NCBI GenBank assembly: GCA_051453625.1
Contig: JBOZIK010000001.1
Span: 104,302,393-104,366,392 of the forward strand
DNA: 64,000 nt
Reading direction: 5' to 3'
Origin: Welwitschia mirabilis
Lineage: Eukaryota; Gnetophyta; Gnetopsida; Welwitschiales
Shown here: positions 59,216-64,000 of the stretch, piece after piece
How the letters are laid out: the number at the start of each line of letters is the position of its first letter
Numbering within the stretch: the stretch's first letter is position 1
The notes under the pieces: model-generated
Database searches by the model: none
What the model was told of the DNA's origin: nothing
What the model saw: only the letters and a program-made list of their open reading frames with translations
Translations under genes and position numbers: made by a program

Positions 59216-61780
59216 GAAATCCATTTTTCACATCATTTTTCATAGAATTTTTAAAATTTTAATGCCTTAGTTTTAAAAATTTGATAATAAATTTTTCAAA
59301 GATATATCATTTTCACAATTGAGTGTTTTTCCTTAGACAATTTTTCTATGATTAAACATTTCGTTATCAACTTTTTGCTAAGAGTCTAGAAAAAGTATAG
59401 TTAGAGGATGTGTTAATAAGTAAAAATTAACATTATAATTAAATTATTTAACTAATTTATCTTAATAAAATATTTTAATATCATATCTCATTTTATAAAC
59501 CTAGCATATTAAGCTTTTAATCAGATGATGAATTACTCAGCTTTTAAGGCCATGTCAAAATAAGATGATATTTTAAATTAATGTTAGTTTGTAATTCATC
59601 ATGAAAATGATACTAATTGTGTTAGAAAGCTTTTATAAGAAAATCTATTTAAACATTTAAAATTAGATGATTCCATTACTTAAGAAAGTAAAATCATGTA
59701 ATAAAACTAATAATTAAAGATTTCAAAAGGACATAATAATATATTTTACATCTTATTTACTCATTTAAATTCTTGGTAAATGTAATAGGTGTACTATATT
59801 ATGAATATACATTTTCTTATTTATATTGTATGATTAATAGATTCTATGTATTATGAAATAAATGAGCATGTGAATAAGTACATACACTCTTATCTAGAAC
59901 CAAGAATAATAAATAAGTAGATTTACTCTACCATGACTTTTATCTTCTAAAGATGTGTAATAGCACTTGATTCATATAATATTTAGTGTTTTATTCATTG
60001 GAATTGAAGAGTTTATATCATTATGCCATATGACAATTTTGAAATATATGCATTTATTCTTTTGATGTATATGTTGGATGAATTAAAATTACTTATGAGC
60101 CTATGAAGGATTAAGAAGAAGCTATCATGAGGAAATATTGCATCTAATTAATATTTCTAATTAAAGTAATAAAATTACTCACCCTAGTTAGATGCATAAG
60201 TCATAAATATGATTTCTTATTTTGTACTCTAATGTTACTTATTACTCATTCCACTTATCAATAATAAATCATGTGATCTTATGATCTTGAGCTATGTGCC
60301 TTTTGTTTATTTATATATAGAAACATTTTCCTCTCTTGCAAAAGAGGGAGATACTTTTCATTTTTCATGTAAATGCATTTCTTTCCTATCTTTTTTAATT
60401 TTATTTTTTTCTTATGGATCTTAAAGCTTGAAAGCTTCTTGGATCTTCATAAATCTCCAACCATCAAGGACTTACTACTTTATCTAAGTAAGCTCTTCAT
60501 TCATGTTGTCCATATGATCTTTCTTAAAGATTCTAGGATAGTAATGATATATTTCATTAGACCATTGTTATGGTTACCTTGAAATTATATATCTTTTAAT
60601 TTTTATTCTCTCTTTTTGGCTCTCTCTAAGACACTAGGGAGATATGAGAGATCTCTCATTCTTAGTAAGGGAGGTTACTAATAGATAATTATGCACAAGT
60701 AAGTAGGAGGTTCACTATAAAAGGGAAATAAAGGAAATTTGGTACAAACGTTTATTTTAATATTAAATTTCTATTTATTATGCATTGAATCCATCTTATT
60801 AGGGGTAAAAGTATTATCCTGAAAAATCTCTTTTAAGCTAGTACTCTTTTATGGAAATCCTAAGGCTCATAGCAAAAGGTTCTTTTTGAAGTAATTTTAT
60901 TTTTTTCTATAATGATTTGAATTAGTAAATTCAATAAATATATTATAAAATGATTAGTTTATACCAATAATTTTTCATAATAATTTTCCTACTCCCTTAA
61001 TATTCATGAATTTGATTATATTTGTTTATACCTATAATTTTCCTACTTTCTAAATATGTACTAAATTACATACATATTAATCTTAATAATTATAAATATT
61101 ACACTAATGATAATCCTATCACCTTAATAATCCTAAAAGTTTAGTATATGTGGGATAGTTCCAAAGTATCCATAATATTACTATAACCCTGACCCCTAAA
61201 TGACCATTATGCTAATCATATTTATAATAATCCTAACTTTCTAAACAAACTTGAAAGAATGATGAATTCAAGTTATTAAAGAAAACATTACCTTATATCT
61301 ACAGATGATAATCGCTTAGGAGAATTGTAATTATCTTAAGAATTTAGTATAATGATCTTATATGATTTCTTAAAAAGCTTAAGATTTTGTAATAAATGTA
61401 AATACATAAATAATGCCTTATAAATAGATACCCTTAGGAATAATCAAATCTTCAACTAAGTTATTCATCCCAAATTACATGGTCACATAACCTTAAAGTC
61501 AAAACCCATATTCATAACTTACAAACCTTACCTATTAAAAATAAAGAAAGGGAATAAACTTAATTATCTACTTATGACCAATCACCTCATAGTGATAATC
61601 ATGTTCTTCCTGCGATCATATAAATATATCTAATTTTAATATTTAATAATATCTATTCTATTTCCAAATATAATCTTATAAAAATTTCCACTTCTTTCAA
61701 ATGCCTTATCATCGTTAGTTAAACCTTGAGGTTAGGTCAGTTGCCCTCAGTAATTAACATCAAGAGAATTCAAAAGAGAG
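59216..61780. other. AT-rich non-coding stretch
   Basis: No domains. A TATA-like run (atttatatatagaaac, ~60311) followed by a short inverted match (cctctcttgcaaaagaggg, 60332-60350) could be an LTR promoter and R region. 60960-61260 has many 'aataatccta' words, probably chance in AT-rich DNA. It may hold the 5' LTR and leader of the gypsy element that follows. Confidence 0.4.
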
Positions 61781-61794
61781 TCATCAGAGGAAAT

Positions 61795-62249
61795 TAATTC
61801 AAACTTTCATTAAGCTAAATCTATCAAAGTTTATTGGAGGTTTAGATCCTTCTAAAGCAAAATCATGGCTGAGTGATTTTAAAAATGTTGTAGTTACCTT
61901 AATATGTGATGAATATGAAAAATCTTTTTTAGATATTTATATATTACAAGGAGAAGCTAATCTATGGTGGAAAACACAAATGACTAAGTTAGGAGATTTA
62001 GAACTTTTATTGAGGGACTTTCAGCATACCTTTAAGAAGAGGCATATTACCAAGTTCTATATTTATCATAAGATTACAGAATTTTATAATCTAAGACAAG
62101 CTCATAATGTGATCATAGCATCTCATGAGTGTAAATTTGTAGAATTATTAAGATATGTATTACATATGCATCTAAATAGAAAAGCTAAAGTAAATATCCT
62201 TATTGATAGTCTTCTTCTTTCTATTACTATTAAAGTATTCATTTTTTAA
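61795..62249 (+). pseudogene. chromovirus-like Ty3/gypsy gag
   Basis: Reads INLSKFIGGLDPSKAKSWLS, VTLICDEYEKSFLDIYIL, QGEANLWWKTQ, then the open 89-codon stretch 61980-62249: LLLRDFQHTFKKRHITKF, ITEFYNLRQAHNVIIASHE, CKFVELLRYVLHM. These are the retrotransposon gag motifs F.G..DP..A..WL, C....K..FA.Y.L.G.A..WW, F...F...Y, EF..L.QG...V..YE..F..L.RY.P. A stop lies before 61980 only in the earlier part. It is the least decayed coding piece at this end of the window. Confidence 0.85.
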
Positions 62250-63260
62250 CCTAAGAGTCTAACAAAGGCTACAAAAAATCCAAAGATAGAAGAACAAAAT
62301 TGATAGAAAGAATAAGAAATTAAGAAAAGAATTCTTTATGAGAGTATATCCTTAAGGATAATCAATCACAAATGTCTTATCAAAATAAGAATTAACACTT
62401 TAGGAAAAAGAATATTAGTACTATTAATAGCAAAAATAGGAATTTAAACAAGCTTCTTTTAAAAGAAATTGGAATGTTTCTAGCCAAAGCTATGCAAGTA
62501 ATCAATCTTAGAAATCCAACTTCTAGAAATTTAAAATCAGTATCAGTACCATAACTAGTATAATGGATATCAATGCTACTGCTATAAATGAAATCATAAT
62601 GCAAAATAATGTTCATTACTTAATATAAACCTTTTTAGATGATAACCAAGAAATCCTTAAGAATAAAAAAGTATGCCTTAATCAATAGGATGACTTCGAG
62701 CAGTAGTAGATAATCAAGTGGTATAATTTCAAATAATAAAAAATTAATTACTTTATTTAATTATAAAGTAATACATTACTTTATATCTCCTAAGATTATT
62801 ATAAGAGAAAAATTATATTCCACTCCAACTGAGGAATGCATAGAGCTAAGAAATGGATCTATGTTCAAGATTAATCAATAGTTCTAAAATTGTACCTTAT
62901 CCATAAGTGGGAAAGATTTTCAGATATAATAAATTATTATTTACTTAAGAAAATATGAAATTATTTTGGGTATAAATTGTTAATGCAGAATAAAGTTACT
63001 ATAAATTGTAAAAGCATCAAGTAGAAATGATAAATCATGGTTAAAGGCTAATCTTTCAAGATCATTACAAATCAAAATGGGAAATTTAATTAATGTAAAG
63101 CATATAAAAAAATTAAGAAGGGATCATCAATTTATATGATATATCTAAGATCAATTATCTTGAAGAAAGGATGAACTTTAGTAAATAATATACTAATTAC
63201 CAAAGGATATCTTGATGTATTTATAATAGAATTATTAAAAATGCTACTAGATTAGGAAGT
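62250..63260 (+). pseudogene. gypsy gag tail and protease region, decayed
   Basis: Lies between gag and RT. A Lys-rich stretch (62270-62420) fits the basic gag tail. The knuckle and the protease active site are not readable. The minus frame 62392-62616 is a shadow. Confidence 0.5.
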
Positions 63261-63269
63261 TAAGTTTGA

Positions 63270-63720
63270 GATGTTAAGTTTTTTTATTAAATTAATTCTA
63301 GAAATCCAATCAATTTCTAAGGAATCACATAGAATGTATTTTATAGAAATAAAGAATTAAAAATTTAACTTGAAGAACTCTTCAAAAAGGTTTTATTCAT
63401 TCTAGTATATCACCATGAAAATCACCTATATTATTTGTAAAGAAGAAATATGGAATACTAAGATTGTGATTATAGATAGCTAAATAAGGTTAACTCAAAA
63501 ATAATTATCTATTATCAATAATAGATGATTGTTGTGCTATCAATTTTTGATTATTTGATGGGGCTTTATGAGTTATTTTGTAGGACATTTACATAGGTTT
63601 AAGCATAATTTTGAGGATTTTGGAGAAATAATAAAAGATCTCAAAAACATGAAAATTCTTAACAAGATTTGATGCATTTGGCACATTCTGATAAACATAA
63701 CTTTAGAGGAAGATTACTGA
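63270..63720 (+). pseudogene. chromovirus-like gypsy reverse transcriptase, N-terminal part
   Basis: Reads FIKLILEIQSISKESHRMYF, FNLKNSSKRFYSF, KITYIICKEEIWNTKIVI and later ILRILE. They align with I.L.PG..PIS...YRM.P.E..EL, L..LL..GFI, SPWG.PV.FV.KKDG..R.CIDYR and the F.V..IDDIL region. Catalytic residues are not readable. It is cut by a 10-N gap and then by a change in sequence type. Confidence 0.7.
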
Positions 63721-63730
63721 NNNNNNNNNN
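63721..63730. other. assembly gap, 10 N
   Basis: N run at the end of the gypsy RT fragment. RT does not continue after it. Confidence 0.95.
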
Positions 63731-64000
63731 TAGCTTCTCCTTAAGAAAATGATTAAAGAAGACTATTGTTCCCTCTATCACCCCAAAATAGGTAGGACGA
63801 TGATACCATTAGATGCTAATGTGGACTAGTAAATCACTACTGAGTCATCATTCTGAGTTACCTTTTGTAATGAGCTATCATCCGTCATATCATCCAGATG
63901 ATAATCAGGATGACAATGACATGTAACTGACTATGATAGCTAATCCTTGATCATTTCGTCCATTTCTTTTATGTAAAAGGGTATTTTTGGAGCACCTTTT
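63731..64000. other. unassigned, different composition
   Basis: This tail is less AT-rich and keeps CpGs (taggacgatgata, tcatccgtcat, catttcgtcc). It has many gatga/tcatc words (for example 63877-63930). It does not continue the RT reading. It may belong to a different, younger element or a misplaced contig. Too short to identify. Confidence 0.4.

Noticed and set aside
60332-60350. Short inverted match considered as a terminator or hairpin RNA
   Set aside because: Only a few paired bases with a tiny loop in AT-rich DNA; no supporting context.
59205-60700. Possible 3' LTR pairing with 53181-54350
   Set aside because: No shared sequence could be found between the two regions, so they are not called a pair.

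Overview
The window is plant nuclear DNA from a repeat-filled region. It is strongly AT-rich, every recognisable protein belongs to plant Ty1/copia or Ty3/gypsy retrotransposons, all of them are dead, and most CpG sites have decayed to TpG/CpA. No host gene, rRNA, tRNA, CRISPR or prokaryote-type signal was recognised. The mix of lineages (Tnt1-like and Sirevirus-like copia; Tat/Ogre-like and chromovirus-like gypsy) is general to angiosperms. The Sirevirus-like LTR with many GTCGACC-type repeats makes me think of a monocot, but that is only a guess.

Layout. 1-2782 is unassigned AT-rich DNA. 2783-41155 can be read as one very large, interrupted Tat-lineage Ty3/gypsy element on the minus strand. 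Its 3' LTR is 2783-13155, its 5' LTR is 31376-41155, and the body between them runs gag, protease, RT, RNase H and integrase from right to left (about 30.9 kb down to 24.7 kb). At least four later insertions lie inside it: a Tnt1-like copia on the minus strand (5754-12283) in the left LTR; a gypsy-type element with very long LTRs and only a gag remnant (15331-24713) near the end of pol; a ~0.47 kb insertion with its own tandem repeat (33283-33757); and a complete but dead copia on the plus strand (36143-40980) in the right LTR. The two big LTRs therefore serve as each other's empty-site control.

41890-53180 is another plus-strand copia. It is split inside its integrase domain by a Sirevirus-like copia on the minus strand (43637-51238), bounded by an ATACA target duplication. 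That inserted element keeps gag and protease, has no recognisable integrase/RT/RNase H, carries a possible post-pol ORF, and holds a candidate solo LTR (46513-47295). From 53.2 kb on the remains are older: a decayed Asp-tRNA primer site at 54357, an unidentified capsid-like stretch with a zinc-knuckle-like motif (57.5-58.3 kb), and a chromovirus-like gypsy gag-to-RT fragment (61.8-63.7 kb).

Eight N runs break the window. Several look wrong in size or have duplicated flanks, so distances across them should not be trusted. No gene set works together here. The window is a record of nested retrotransposition followed by heavy cytosine deamination. I found no new functional system. The points most worth a second look are the nested Tat-like element, the uneven CpG decay between its two LTRs, the gag-only long-LTR element, and the unidentified capsid-like stretch.
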